DNA from: a virus
IMG/VR virus record: IMGVR_UViG_3300020477_000062
Span: 1-39,425 of that record
Length of the DNA stretch: 39,425 nucleotides
Strand: one strand, 5' to 3'
The position numbers and the translations under genes are program-made. Below, piece by piece: positions 1 to 7,712 of the stretch (positions are counted from its first letter, which is position 1; each line of letters begins with the position of its first letter). The notes below the pieces were generated by a model. It saw nothing but the letters and a program-made list of their open reading frames with translations, searched no databases and was not told the DNA's origin.

Positions 1-650
1 GCATCTTGTATTTCAGCATCATCTTTGTTTAATATAGCTTTAGCTAACTCCCCTGCTTCTTCTTGTAATTTTATGTATTGTGTTTTAACATCTCCCTTTT
101 CATATAAACCTCTAACTTTAGCCCACTCTCTAATATTCTCAAACATTTTAAGAGGTTTTTTAGAGCATTTAACTGTTGGTTTTTCATCTTTAACAATATA
201 ATCTTTAGGAAAATTATAAGCAAACGCTTTATTATATACATAACATCTAGATTCATTGTACATAGATGTTTTCGCATTGTCTAATATCCAAGGTATTGTA
301 TGTTCATTAATCTGAAATGTTCCATGTTCAGTTTCCCAAAGTAATCCATTATTTCTAAGTAGACTTCTTTTTAAATCCGACTTGGGACATGGAAATGTAG
401 TTGTTTGTTCTGTTACATTTATTCTCATATTGGTTTTTGGTTTTAAATTTTTGTATAATTTATGGTCTACTTTGTAGCCATATTGCTTCTGTAGTTCAAT
501 CTCCTTATTAGATATATAATCTACATCAGTAGATTTTTCTAATATTTCATATTCATCTGGAGTGTAACCTTGTTGAACAGTGACCCGGTTATTAAGATCA
601 CAGGTAACACCTATTTTTTTACCAGGAATATGGTATAAATAATATGTCAT
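1..650 (-). CDS. GIY-YIG-like / MazG-like fusion protein (partial, C-terminus outside window)
   Basis: The reading frame is open from the ATG at 650 to the window edge (216 codons seen). Residues 3-60 look like a GIY-YIG/T5orf172-type domain: an aromatic YYLY strand, then KKIGVT, an Arg at 22 and a Glu at 50 in a helix ending in QKQYGYK. Residues 168-216 look like an all-alpha MazG-type nucleotide pyrophosphohydrolase: a helix with LQEEAGEL followed by EIQD gives the ExxE...ExxD metal-binding pattern (E198, E201, E213, D216). The start overlaps the stop of the TS-like gene upstream (ATGA), so the two are translationally coupled. MazG-like enzymes hydrolyse (d)NTPs to NMPs and could supply or remove nucleotides for the TS-like neighbour. 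The MazG half is the firmer call; the GIY-YIG half is similarity by eye. Confidence 0.7.
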   Translation of the reverse strand, partial: MTYYLYHIPGKKIGVTCDLNNRVTVQQGYTPDEYEILEKSTDVDYISNKEIELQKQYGYKVDHKLYKNLKPKTNMRINVTEQTTTFPCPKSDLKRSLLRNNGLLWETEHGTFQINEHTIPWILDNAKTSMYNESRCYVYNKAFAYNFPKDYIVKDEKPTVKCSKKPLKMFENIREWAKVRGLYEKGDVKTQYIKLQEEAGELAKAILNKDDAEIQD

Positions 651-1309
651 TTTATATTTGGTAATTTATCGTTATAAATATGCATGTTTGAAGCATAATG
701 ATAGTACCAACCTATTGGTAATTTTAGCTTTTTAGCAACTAATTTCTGTAATTCACTAAAACAATATTGATCATTACAAAATCCATACCAAAGATCGTTG
801 CTTCTCATCATCACACTCATACATAACTTATTATCAATTATCTGAAAATGAATAGCACAAGTACACGGCGTATCGTATTCATAATTAAAGTTTTCCTTTC
901 CATCATATATACTAATTACCGCGTGTCTTGTATCAGGTTTGTTTTTTAGTTTTTCAACTATATAATCTAATTGACCACCTCTTTTCCATTGAAATCCATA
1001 ATTTGATCTAACGTGTCTAAATTGGTCTGCCATTTTCTCCCATATAGGTGGTATTTTACCATATATCTCACCAAGTTTATCTATATGTGGATCACCTGAT
1101 AAATACCATTGCCATTCAGCTTCAGCATATTCTTTACTCCATTTTCTAAATTCTACATCTATTGTATTTTCTTTTGGGTGATGCATATAAAATCCACAAT
1201 TAAATATAGCTTTTGTATTATCAAAATCTATACCACTGTCACATATATAATCCCAAAGAAAATTAAATGCATGATTCGCATTATAAAAATTCTGTTTTAA
1301 GCTTCCCAT
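647..1309 (-). CDS. Thymidylate synthase-family protein, possibly dCMP-modifying
   Basis: Thymidylate synthase-fold enzyme that would transfer a one-carbon unit from methylene-tetrahydrofolate to a pyrimidine nucleotide. Visible family marks are the catalytic cysteine in DTPCT (Cys149), the phosphate-binding MRSND (Arg169), and HIY near the end (His210, Tyr212), as in ThyA HxY. A gapless alignment from RSxD puts Asp180 where ThyA has the dUMP-selecting Asn177. In T4 dCMP hydroxymethylase this position is also Asp, which fits cytosine recognition, but Asn179 is adjacent and a one-residue shift would remove the argument. At 220 aa it is shorter than E. coli ThyA (264). It overlaps the primase-helicase gene by 13 nt and is coupled to the MazG-like gene. 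The family call is strong; the substrate is inference. Confidence 0.85.
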   Translation of the reverse strand: MGSLKQNFYNANHAFNFLWDYICDSGIDFDNTKAIFNCGFYMHHPKENTIDVEFRKWSKEYAEAEWQWYLSGDPHIDKLGEIYGKIPPIWEKMADQFRHVRSNYGFQWKRGGQLDYIVEKLKNKPDTRHAVISIYDGKENFNYEYDTPCTCAIHFQIIDNKLCMSVMMRSNDLWYGFCNDQYCFSELQKLVAKKLKLPIGWYYHYASNMHIYNDKLPNIK

Positions 1310-3030
1310 GGTAAATCTTCTTTTTGTAGTTCTTCATTAACCTCAGGTATATAACAACCTGACTTTGGTTCCCAAGTGAAAAAACACTCAGCGCCGTTTT
1401 CTCCTAAGTTTTGGAATTTTACTTTTAATACTTTTACTTTAGTATTTTTCTGTTCATAATTCCTATGTACCAGTATTCCATGATAACTTGCGTCATACCA
1501 TTCTCCACCACCTTTTATGTTATACATATTAGGTTCTTCCATTTTACCATCTTGTCCTTTATACATCTTTGTCGGATGTGCTACGATAAATGTTAATACA
1601 TCATACTTCTTACAAAATTGTTCAATCTTAGACAGATAATCCATCGTATAACGATTTACATCATCTGACATCGCGTTTGTGTCTCTAACCTTATTATATG
1701 GATCAATTACAAGGCATTTAATACCCTTACGTTTAACCAGTTCAGCTCCTTTAGCCAACACTGATTCTAAACTATATTTGTCCATATCAATAAAGTAAAA
1801 GTTATCATTAACATGATCAGCTACACTATTCCATGTTTTATTACCTATATCACTTGGTAATGGCATACCTTGCCAAACCTTACGCATAAGCTTATGTGCA
1901 TGTAAATATGTAGGTGCATTTTCTGGTGATGCAAATGCTGTTTTCCATCCATAGTTTTTATTATATCCAACTACCATTTGATCAACAAAATCACTCTTAC
2001 CACTACTAGGAATCCCAGTAACAGTAATAAATTGCCCAGTATATGTACTGAATATTTTATCAAAGTTATCAAGACCTATCTGAAACCCAGGTTTAAATCC
2101 ATGCTTAACAAAATCCTTAAGATCTTCTTCAACATCTTTTAGTTGTGTTACGTTTTCAAGAGGTACAGGTTTAGCTATTGCCACAACATTCCTGAGATCT
2201 TCAACGCTGTACTTGAGTAAATACTCATTAGCATCTTTACAATCTCTGAAATCTGCTAAATAACAATTTTCAGCACCTAGTCTACGAATAAACTCCTGCT
2301 GTAAAGCAACTCCTGCTTCATCTTGATCAACTGCTAGTATTATTTTTTCTTTATTCTCGAAATAATCTATACAATTATCGAGATAATCTAAATTGTTTTG
2401 GTTAAGTGTTGCTCCATTAGGTACAGATACAACATTTCTAATACCAGCTTCTACAAATGCTAATACATCCATTTCACCTTCTACAATTATACAGCTGTCA
2501 TGGCCTATAATACTATTAATATTATAAAATATCTTTTCAGCACCTTTGTATAACTTGAAGTTTTTACGACCATCTCTATATTTAATATTAATGAGTTCAT
2601 TACCCATAAAATAATTAAATCTGATCGTATTCTCTTCCTTGCCTGTTTGTGGCATCCACTCTTTACATTCAGTTACATTAACGTAATCTAAAGTTTCTTG
2701 AGATATACCACGATCTGCAAACCATTTTAAAACCTTATCACTAAGTTCAGTATTATATTGAATAACCTGTGGTGATGTACCTGGTTTTTCATATTCTTTA
2801 TCTGCATTACCTTTTCTTTTGTAGGTATGCATTTGAAATGTTGAGTTACAGTTGTGACAAGTACCGAGACCACGTTCCCAATCATACGAAGCACATTGCT
2901 TCTTTTGATTCTTAGGTTTCCTATCAGAAGAGCACAGAGGACACGTCCCCTGTGTTTTTCCTTCTGCAAGATCATATTGATTGAAATTATCAATCAAAAA
3001 TCCATTGATCTCTGTGTTTTCTACTTGCAT
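1297..3030 (-). CDS. Bifunctional DNA primase-helicase (T7 gp4 / DnaB-like)
   Basis: Replicative primase fused to a hexameric DnaB-type helicase. A zinc-binding domain has Cys30, Cys33, Cys58 and Cys61 (CPLC...CHNC). The TOPRIM core shows EGEMD (184-188) and VDQDEAG (234-240). The RecA-like helicase has Walker A GIPSSGKS (339-346), Walker B CLVIDPYN (439-446) and a later conserved His (IVAHP, His485). At 577 aa it matches the T7 gp4 size class. Downstream, the start overlaps nothing but sits 2 nt after the SSB-like gene; its end overlaps the TS-like gene. It would unwind the fork and lay primers. The DNA polymerase expected to work with it is not in this window. Confidence 0.95.
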   Translation of the reverse strand: MQVENTEINGFLIDNFNQYDLAEGKTQGTCPLCSSDRKPKNQKKQCASYDWERGLGTCHNCNSTFQMHTYKRKGNADKEYEKPGTSPQVIQYNTELSDKVLKWFADRGISQETLDYVNVTECKEWMPQTGKEENTIRFNYFMGNELINIKYRDGRKNFKLYKGAEKIFYNINSIIGHDSCIIVEGEMDVLAFVEAGIRNVVSVPNGATLNQNNLDYLDNCIDYFENKEKIILAVDQDEAGVALQQEFIRRLGAENCYLADFRDCKDANEYLLKYSVEDLRNVVAIAKPVPLENVTQLKDVEEDLKDFVKHGFKPGFQIGLDNFDKIFSTYTGQFITVTGIPSSGKSDFVDQMVVGYNKNYGWKTAFASPENAPTYLHAHKLMRKVWQGMPLPSDIGNKTWNSVADHVNDNFYFIDMDKYSLESVLAKGAELVKRKGIKCLVIDPYNKVRDTNAMSDDVNRYTMDYLSKIEQFCKKYDVLTFIVAHPTKMYKGQDGKMEEPNMYNIKGGGEWYDASYHGILVHRNYEQKNTKVKVLKVKFQNLGENGAECFFTWEPKSGCYIPEVNEELQKEDLPWEA

Positions 3031-3032
3031 GT

Positions 3033-3344
3033 TTAAAATGGTATGTCTTCGTCTACTGGTTTTGTAGGTTGAACAGTCTGAGTTCTACCTTGTTCAAAAG
3101 GTATTACCTCAGGAAATTTACCATTTGTCCAAACCACCCTGCAATTACCTAAGTAAGTTTTAGGGGCTTTGGCTTCACGCTCTTCCTTGGATTGATCAAC
3201 AACAACTGGACCTTGATTTCCAAATTGATCAGGTTCGTCGTTTACTGTAATCGCAATAGGAAGATACTTACCTTTCTTACCTACGATAATTTTATCTTTA
3301 GGTATCATTGAAAGATTTATACTTGTTTTTACAATTCCTGCCAT
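3033..3344 (-). CDS. Single-stranded DNA-binding protein-like
   Basis: A 103-aa protein that ends in an acidic-plus-hydrophobic tip, DEDIPF, nearly identical to the DDDIPF tail with which bacterial SSB proteins recruit partners. A basic N-terminal segment (KKGKYLPIAITVND) is followed by a linker rich in Glu/Lys and a YLGNCRVVWTNGKF strand region that fits a small OB-type fold. It lies directly upstream of the primase-helicase (2-nt gap) and near the exonuclease/annealing pair, where an SSB belongs. The fold is not proven by eye; the tail and the context carry the call. Confidence 0.65.
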   Translation of the reverse strand: MAGIVKTSINLSMIPKDKIIVGKKGKYLPIAITVNDEPDQFGNQGPVVVDQSKEEREAKAPKTYLGNCRVVWTNGKFPEVIPFEQGRTQTVQPTKPVDEDIPF

Positions 3345-3346
3345 AA

Positions 3347-3514
3347 TTAATATGTTGATAATTGGTTAAACATTCTGGATAACTGAATTTTTGAAGCTCC
3401 AGTTAACCTTCTTAAATTATCCACGGCTTTCACGTGGCTCTGGTTATTATAAAAATTATTTACACTCGTGTGTACACCAGTAACATCACAAGTTCTTTTT
3501 CTAGTTCTTGCCAT
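3347..3514 (-). CDS. Small basic conserved-type protein, unknown
   Basis: A 55-aa protein, MARTRKRTCDVTG at the start, with basic N-terminus and a helical C-terminal half (VKAVDNLRRLTGASKIQLSR). The start is set at 3514 rather than the upstream ATG at 3538, because the bases before 3514 (TTTAAATTTAATTTT) match the A/T leader seen before other genes here and the longer form would overlap the exonuclease coding region. The Cys-x-x-Thr-Gly piece suggests a small DNA- or zinc-associated protein but only one Cys is present. Function unknown. It sits 2 nt before the SSB-like gene in the replication operon. Confidence 0.6.
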   Translation of the reverse strand: MARTRKRTCDVTGVHTSVNNFYNNQSHVKAVDNLRRLTGASKIQLSRMFNQLSTY

Positions 3515-3524
3515 AAAATTAAAT

Positions 3525-4256
3525 TTAAAGTGTTTCACTAATAAAATACTGACTCGGATCGAAATCCTTGTCGTTAAAAAATAGATTATATACTTCAGAT
3601 GCTTTCTCTACTTTCCTCTCTCCGGATCGTAAAAACTCTTCTGAGCATTCAAACAATCCTATCTGATTAGTATTTTTATCTATTACTATAAATATAAAAT
3701 CATACCCAAACAATTTATTATAAATATATGCTTGGCTATCATAATTATATCTGAATGCCGATGTTCTAAATTTATTTATATCGGCAGTTGTTTTCAAATC
3801 AATAACTAATTCCTCTTCGTTATTAACAACATCTGCTTTACCTTTCCACTTATTCCCATACAACTCTGTTATCATAGGTACTTCATACTCACAATTCTTT
3901 TTGTTAATTAAATCTTTACACATCTGTGTATCAAGAATTTTGTCTGTCATTGATTTTACCATATCTACTTCACTCTGCAATAAGCAAAGCTCTCCCTCAG
4001 ATTTATCTTTATAGACTTTTGTATTTCTCGTTGCGGCAGCAATGATATTAAAGTCCTTTAATTTATCTGGTTCGAGCAATGCTGTATGGAAATATTTCCC
4101 AATTAAAATTGCAGGTGAGGATTTAACCTCACTTCCCAACGCTAATGGATTACTTAATAATGTTCCAATATCACTATTACTAAGGAACTGTTTTCCGAAG
4201 ACCCCGTAATAATGTTTATCGTCTTGTAACTTCTTAAGTACAGTTTTTTTATTCAT
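3525..4256 (-). CDS. PD-(D/E)XK exonuclease (RecE/exonuclease VIII-like)
   Basis: A Cas4/RecB-type nuclease of 243 aa that would resect double-strand ends to feed strand annealing. Motifs in order: the LSNSDIGTLLSNP helix, the IGKYFHTALLEP segment (53-63, His57), WKGKADVV with metal-binding Asp142, VIDLKTT with Asp153 and catalytic Lys155, and QAYIYN (Gln175, Tyr178). This is the arrangement of the PDDEXK family found in putative exodeoxyribonuclease VIII proteins. Its start overlaps the ERF stop by one base (ATGA-type), so exonuclease and annealing protein form a coupled recombination pair. Confidence 0.85.
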   Translation of the reverse strand: MNKKTVLKKLQDDKHYYGVFGKQFLSNSDIGTLLSNPLALGSEVKSSPAILIGKYFHTALLEPDKLKDFNIIAAATRNTKVYKDKSEGELCLLQSEVDMVKSMTDKILDTQMCKDLINKKNCEYEVPMITELYGNKWKGKADVVNNEEELVIDLKTTADINKFRTSAFRYNYDSQAYIYNKLFGYDFIFIVIDKNTNQIGLFECSEEFLRSGERKVEKASEVYNLFFNDKDFDPSQYFISETL

Positions 4257-4792
4257 TATATCTTACTAAGTTCAGCCTCTACCTCTTTATTCATTGAGTA
4301 TTTTTGCTTAATAGCATTAACTTTACCTCCAGCCTTTACATAATCAATAGCTTTATCAAAAGCATCACTGCCTTTATTAAGCCATTGTTTTGCATTAACT
4401 GAAGATTGACCGTGATCATTAGTAGCATCACTGTCTTGCGTATCATCTATTAAGAATAAATTACCCAAAGCATATTTCTTACCATATGAAGAAGCACTAC
4501 CAAATCTCTGTGGCATTTGCATACCCTTTTGACTGATGTCTACTCCAACTATAGCAGTCGCGTGTATAGCATCCATGCCATCACTGATCGTTGCTGTAGT
4601 TTTAATCACAAAATTATCGTTTATTAATTCCTCATTAATAGTTACGGTAATCCCGTGTTCCAATAAATATGGTTTGATTGCTTCAAGAATGTCCTCGGCA
4701 CTTCTGAAATAATATTTGCCGAAGCTGTTAAATCTAGATTTCTTAGATTTAAACTTAGTCTGAATTGTTGCTAATTTTTCGTTAAGTTTCAT
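4256..4792 (-). CDS. erf: ERF-family single-strand annealing protein
   Basis: A 178-aa recombinase that anneals complementary single strands, in the same functional class as P22 Erf. The family core is visible: an N-terminal helix, GKYYFRSAEDILEAIKPYL (25-43), the beta segment TTATISDGMDAIHATAIV, and the signature GSASSYGKKYALGNLFLIDD with a following TQDSDA (98-123). The C-terminal third is more polar and is probably a partner-binding or regulatory tail. It follows the sigma-factor gene after a 64-nt gap and is coupled to the exonuclease. Its leader (TTTAATTTAATTTT-ATG) is of the A/T type with no Shine-Dalgarno. Confidence 0.9.
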   Translation of the reverse strand: MKLNEKLATIQTKFKSKKSRFNSFGKYYFRSAEDILEAIKPYLLEHGITVTINEELINDNFVIKTTATISDGMDAIHATAIVGVDISQKGMQMPQRFGSASSYGKKYALGNLFLIDDTQDSDATNDHGQSSVNAKQWLNKGSDAFDKAIDYVKAGGKVNAIKQKYSMNKEVEAELSKI

Positions 4793-4834
4793 AAAATTAA
4801 ATTAAATTGCTTATATATATAATTACATAAAAGT

Positions 4835-4857
4835 GTTCACCATTTACATCAGTGAAC
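4835..4857. promoter_or_regulatory. Inverted repeat between sigma-factor and ERF genes
   Basis: The 6-bp arms GTTCAC and GTGAAC are separated by 11 bases, starting at the stop codon of the sigma-factor gene. On the minus strand the hairpin is followed by ACTTTTATG, so it could be a weak terminator that partly separates the sigma gene from the recombination genes. It could also be an operator. The stem is short and the T-run is poor. Confidence 0.35.
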
Positions 4858-5630
4858 TATTCAACTGGAAGATAATCAACCACTTGTGAATGATCTACGT
4901 TATCAACCAGTCTTTGTACAGCTTGTTTTTTAAGCTGTGATACTCTCACGTAAGCACTACTACCTTTTATACCCAATGCACTTGCTATTTGTTTAGCTGA
5001 ACGCCTAGGGCAATCAAGACCATAGCTTAACCGTAGCACCTCATATTCCTTTTTATTAAGATGTTTACTTAGTAAACTTTTTAAGTAAGTATTTAATAAT
5101 TCAGGATTATATTTTGAAGTGTTATCCGGTATTTGGTAAACCATATTGCTATCATCTTTAGGTTTTTCATCTATACTTAAAAATATAGAATTAAAAAACA
5201 TTGATACCATATGTTTATCTCTACCGAAATCTTTTCTTATCTCATTTAGTTTATGTTCAGGTATACGTAAACTTCCTCTGTTAGTATCAATTCCTCTTCG
5301 TATAGCCCCATTAATTCTCTTTGATAAGAATGATTTTATGGTTTTGTTTTTATCGTCTGATTCATCAAGTTTATTTTGCTTAAGTTTATCAACTGCATAA
5401 ATCAATCCCATGTTACCATATTGTATTAAATCTGGGAACTGTAAAACTCCCGATGCTACTTGAGCTGTTGAGAATTTTCTAGCTAAATTTATAACTAATG
5501 GTAAAAATTTAATAATTAACTGATCACGAGTTAAATTCTCATAATCATCTCTTTCGTATAATTTAGATCCTAATACTTTTTTCAGATCCGCTTCATACCG
5601 CATGTAATTTTCTACATTATATTTTCTCAT
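4857..5630 (-). CDS. Phage-encoded sigma-70 family RNA polymerase sigma factor
   Basis: A 257-aa sigma factor that would redirect host RNA polymerase to phage promoters. Region 2 is plain: LIIKFLPLVINLARKFS, then DLIQYGNMGLIYAVDKL (about 67-83) and a downstream arginine-rich stretch (KRINGAIRRGIDTNRGSLRIPEHKLNEI, about 105-132) resembling the region 2.4/3 join. The C-terminal part has a region-4-like HTH: LNKKEYEVLRLSYGLDCPRRSAKQIASALGI (about 191-221), followed by SSAYVRVSQLKKQAVQRL. Region 1.1 is absent. Its start overlaps the end of the upstream HTH gene by 14 nt, and that gene carries the repeated regulatory element in front of it, so the sigma gene may be controlled by that element. Confidence 0.9.
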   Translation of the reverse strand: MRKYNVENYMRYEADLKKVLGSKLYERDDYENLTRDQLIIKFLPLVINLARKFSTAQVASGVLQFPDLIQYGNMGLIYAVDKLKQNKLDESDDKNKTIKSFLSKRINGAIRRGIDTNRGSLRIPEHKLNEIRKDFGRDKHMVSMFFNSIFLSIDEKPKDDSNMVYQIPDNTSKYNPELLNTYLKSLLSKHLNKKEYEVLRLSYGLDCPRRSAKQIASALGIKGSSAYVRVSQLKKQAVQRLVDNVDHSQVVDYLPVE

Positions 5631-6240
5631 GTAGTTCTTTATTCAATCTCTCTTTTTCTTCTTTTAATTGTTTGTTTGTATTTCTATGGATAGTTCTGGT
5701 AGAACAACCACAAATTTTAGCTAATTTATCTATAGTTATTAATTCATCATTATGATTTATTTCTAACATAGCATCGTATATTAACTGTTTACTTATTTTT
5801 ATTCTACCAATTAAACTACCTACTATTCGAAGTTTTTCAGATATTTCTAATCCACACCCATCTTTAAAAATTACTTTACGTATTTTATTTCTAGGTGCAA
5901 CATTAACATCATACTGAATAACCTCGTTAATCACCCTATCTAAAAGATCTGGTGGTATATTAAACGTTATAAAGTTGTTATGTTTTTCACAGATAAATAG
6001 TACTAATTCTGCGAATTTCTCAGCATCAAAATCATTCAAGTACCATAAAACTAGTAAATGCCATTTTAGTGATTTGTATGTTGTTATCTTCGCTTTACTC
6101 CTAAATAATTCATAACACTCATGAGTACCGTCTTGATAGAACTCTCCCCAGTCAAAAACCTGGGTTGGTTTATCTAAGATCGGATGTCTCCGGTATATTA
6201 TTTTATTTCGATGTAAGTATTCTAAATTCCTGTGTGACAT
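5617..6240 (-). CDS. HTH-containing putative DNA-binding protein
   Basis: A 207-aa protein of unknown family. The C-terminal 35-40 residues form a convincing helix-turn-helix: ITIDKLAKICGCSTRTIHRNT followed by a charged Lys/Glu helix. The N-terminal two thirds (FDWGEFYQDG..., LKWHLLVLWYLNDFDAEKFAELVLFI) looks globular and matches nothing I recognise. The ATG at 6240 is preferred; a GTG at 6279 would add 13 residues, but those codons lie inside a 46-bp repeated element that also occurs in non-coding DNA at 13.02 kb, so they look regulatory. Translationally linked to the sigma factor, it may be a transcription regulator or sigma partner. Confidence 0.7.
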   Translation of the reverse strand: MSHRNLEYLHRNKIIYRRHPILDKPTQVFDWGEFYQDGTHECYELFRSKAKITTYKSLKWHLLVLWYLNDFDAEKFAELVLFICEKHNNFITFNIPPDLLDRVINEVIQYDVNVAPRNKIRKVIFKDGCGLEISEKLRIVGSLIGRIKISKQLIYDAMLEINHNDELITIDKLAKICGCSTRTIHRNTNKQLKEEKERLNKELHEKI

Positions 6241-6279
6241 AAGCCTGTTACTAATAGTATTATATAACCCTATTGTCAC
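6234..6279 (-). promoter_or_regulatory. Repeated element copy B (promoter/operator candidate)
   Basis: A 46-bp element starting GTGACAATAGGGTTATATA and ending TGTCAC. Its first 19 bases are identical to those of copy A at 13022, and the rest matches with two small gaps and a few changes. It points in the transcription direction of the HTH and sigma-factor genes and contains the HTH start codon at its 3' end. It may be a promoter or operator through which these regulators are controlled; no transcript data exist here. Confidence 0.6.
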
Positions 6280-6292
6280 ATATAAATGTGAC
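6275..6292. repeat. Perfect inverted repeat GTCACAT-4-ATGTGAC
   Basis: Seven-base arms around a 4-base spacer, overlapping both the stop codon of the 3D-domain gene and the start of element copy B. The symmetry and the short spacer suggest a dimeric repressor or activator site. The same half-site (TGTCAC/GTGACA) recurs in the 13.0-13.2 kb hub. Confidence 0.6.
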
Positions 6293-6636
6293 TATTCAGT
6301 TATAATACTTATTTTTACGTTCTCCCATTTACCTCCTTTTCTGGATTCATTAACTAAAAAATCAATACGCATTTCCCATCTCTCATTCATTCTGTCATTT
6401 ACGCACCATTCTCCACTTAAATCTCCAGCTCCTTCAACACAAACTTTTGTATCAAACGTAAAACCTAACTCTTCTAGATCCCGCGAAACTGCAATCCACC
6501 TATGACCTCCAGGATCACTTGGATTAATATTTGCTAATGACGCAGTCACAAAAGGAGTGCTATCTGTCTGCTCTGGTGTTGCATGGTATATGGTTGCAGT
6601 TACAAATGTAGCCGCTAAAATAATGCTTTTAATCAT
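6292..6636 (-). CDS. Secreted 3D-domain (double-psi beta-barrel) protein
   Basis: A 114-aa protein with a signal-peptide-like N-terminus (MIKSIILAATFVTATIYHA). The body reads as a 3D/RlpA-like barrel: TIYHATPEQTDSTPFVTAS, RWIAVSRDLEELGF, then VNDRMNERWEMRIDFLV, which carries the conserved Asp residues. Such domains occur in peptidoglycan-active enzymes and in cell-wall-binding proteins, so a role in lysis or entry is possible. Its place in the early DNA arm, just after ligase, is odd for a lysis gene. The last base pairs overlap a regulatory palindrome. Confidence 0.7.
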   Translation of the reverse strand: MIKSIILAATFVTATIYHATPEQTDSTPFVTASLANINPSDPGGHRWIAVSRDLEELGFTFDTKVCVEGAGDLSGEWCVNDRMNERWEMRIDFLVNESRKGGKWENVKISIITE

Positions 6637-6637
6637 A

Positions 6638-7486
6638 CTATTCGTAGTTTCTTAAACATTTGAATAACGGGTGGCGATAACTACCACGTTTAGTCTTTTC
6701 AAAATACGTAAACGTTGCTGTTTTACCAACCCATGTCTTCATAAAATTGAAATTCTTCTGGAGAAATTTAAAATTATCCATTACTGGCATTCCAAATTCC
6801 ATTCCTTCTGAATCTACTGCTATAAATTTACCTATAGTGCCACGTCTTTTACCCTTTCCTTCAACCCAATTTATAATTTTGGCCTCAGAATCTTGAAAAT
6901 CTTTGACTTTCAGTAAATTTTTGCTTCTTTTCTGCTCATATTCACCATTTAATCTGATGATTGAACCTTCATATCCTTTATCAAGAAAATCTTGATGTAA
7001 TACCTTTATCATCGCAGGTGTTGCCACTCTTTTAGTGGCAGTATAATGTATACTAGGACAATAAATGTCTGAGCATGTTAAATTATCTTGTCTACTTTTA
7101 TATTTAAGGTTTTCTAGTAGATTTGGTTTTTGACCTGTGTAGTCGTACACATGATATTGTATCAATCTACATGCCTCAAGTTTATCCTCAACTGTCGGTT
7201 TTTGTTTTCTGACTAAGGATATAATTTTTTCAAAATTATCTTTTAGACGATGATTATATAATTCACCGTCTAAAATTAAATGTGGACTATGTTTAAATAA
7301 ATCCTGCAGCTGCGCTTCGATGTGTTTCACGTTCATAAACCTTTTTCCTGTTCTGGAGAAGGCACCATCTTTCGTGAATATGCATCGCACACCATCGAGC
7401 TTAGGCTGCATGTATACTGGTTGACCCCAGTCTATCTGGTTCTGATCGGTATATACTTGTGCGAGCATTGGTTTAAAATCTTTCAT
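6638..7486 (-). CDS. ATP-dependent DNA ligase
   Basis: A 282-aa nucleotidyltransferase-type DNA ligase, close to the minimal phage/viral size. Motif I is KLDGVR (catalytic Lys29), followed by the SRTGK motif (44-48), motif III DGELY (73-77), motif IV EGSIIR (173-178) and motif V LLKVK (191-195). A compact OB-fold follows (GKGKRRGTIGKFIAVD... KTATFTYFEKTKRGSYRHP), so no extra DNA-binding domain is attached. It seals nicks after replication and recombination. The start overlaps the small coiled-coil gene by 4 nt. Confidence 0.95.
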   Translation of the reverse strand: MKDFKPMLAQVYTDQNQIDWGQPVYMQPKLDGVRCIFTKDGAFSRTGKRFMNVKHIEAQLQDLFKHSPHLILDGELYNHRLKDNFEKIISLVRKQKPTVEDKLEACRLIQYHVYDYTGQKPNLLENLKYKSRQDNLTCSDIYCPSIHYTATKRVATPAMIKVLHQDFLDKGYEGSIIRLNGEYEQKRSKNLLKVKDFQDSEAKIINWVEGKGKRRGTIGKFIAVDSEGMEFGMPVMDNFKFLQKNFNFMKTWVGKTATFTYFEKTKRGSYRHPLFKCLRNYE

Positions 7487-7677
7487 TTGTTTTTTATTTT
7501 TGTTTCTAAATATCTTTTTCTTTTTAATAATCTTTTTTGCTCTAATAACATAAGTTGAGCTTGTTCGTATCTTTCTTCTTCAACGTATTTTTCTTCTGCT
7601 ACCTCTAATTTTGTCAACATATATTCAATTTGGGATATTTCATCTCTCCATTGAATTATTTTTAATAAATCTTGCAT
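7483..7677 (-). CDS. Small UVR-motif-like coiled-coil protein
   Basis: A 64-aa, strongly helical, charged protein. The segment VEEERYEQAQLMLLEQKRLLKRKR resembles the UvrB/UvrC UVR interaction motif (a helical hairpin with a conserved ExAxxxxxxI/L pattern). No catalytic residues are present. It is coupled by an ATGA-type overlap to DNA ligase, so it could be a small adaptor for repair or replication proteins, though the motif match is by eye and a generic coiled coil is equally possible. Confidence 0.6.
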   Translation of the reverse strand: MQDLLKIIQWRDEISQIEYMLTKLEVAEEKYVEEERYEQAQLMLLEQKRLLKRKRYLETKIKNK

Positions 7678-7712
7678 ATATTATCTGAATTTATTCGTAT
7701 TTAGTTTGTATT

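Noticed and set aside
71-277. 68-aa minus-strand ORF at the left edge
   Set aside because: It is out of frame with the longer open frame 1-650 that encodes the MazG-like motif and starts at a coupled ATGA.
6241-6279. GTG start adding 13 residues to the HTH protein
   Set aside because: These codons lie within a 46-bp element also found in non-coding DNA at 13.02 kb, so the ATG at 6240 is preferred, although the longer form cannot be excluded.
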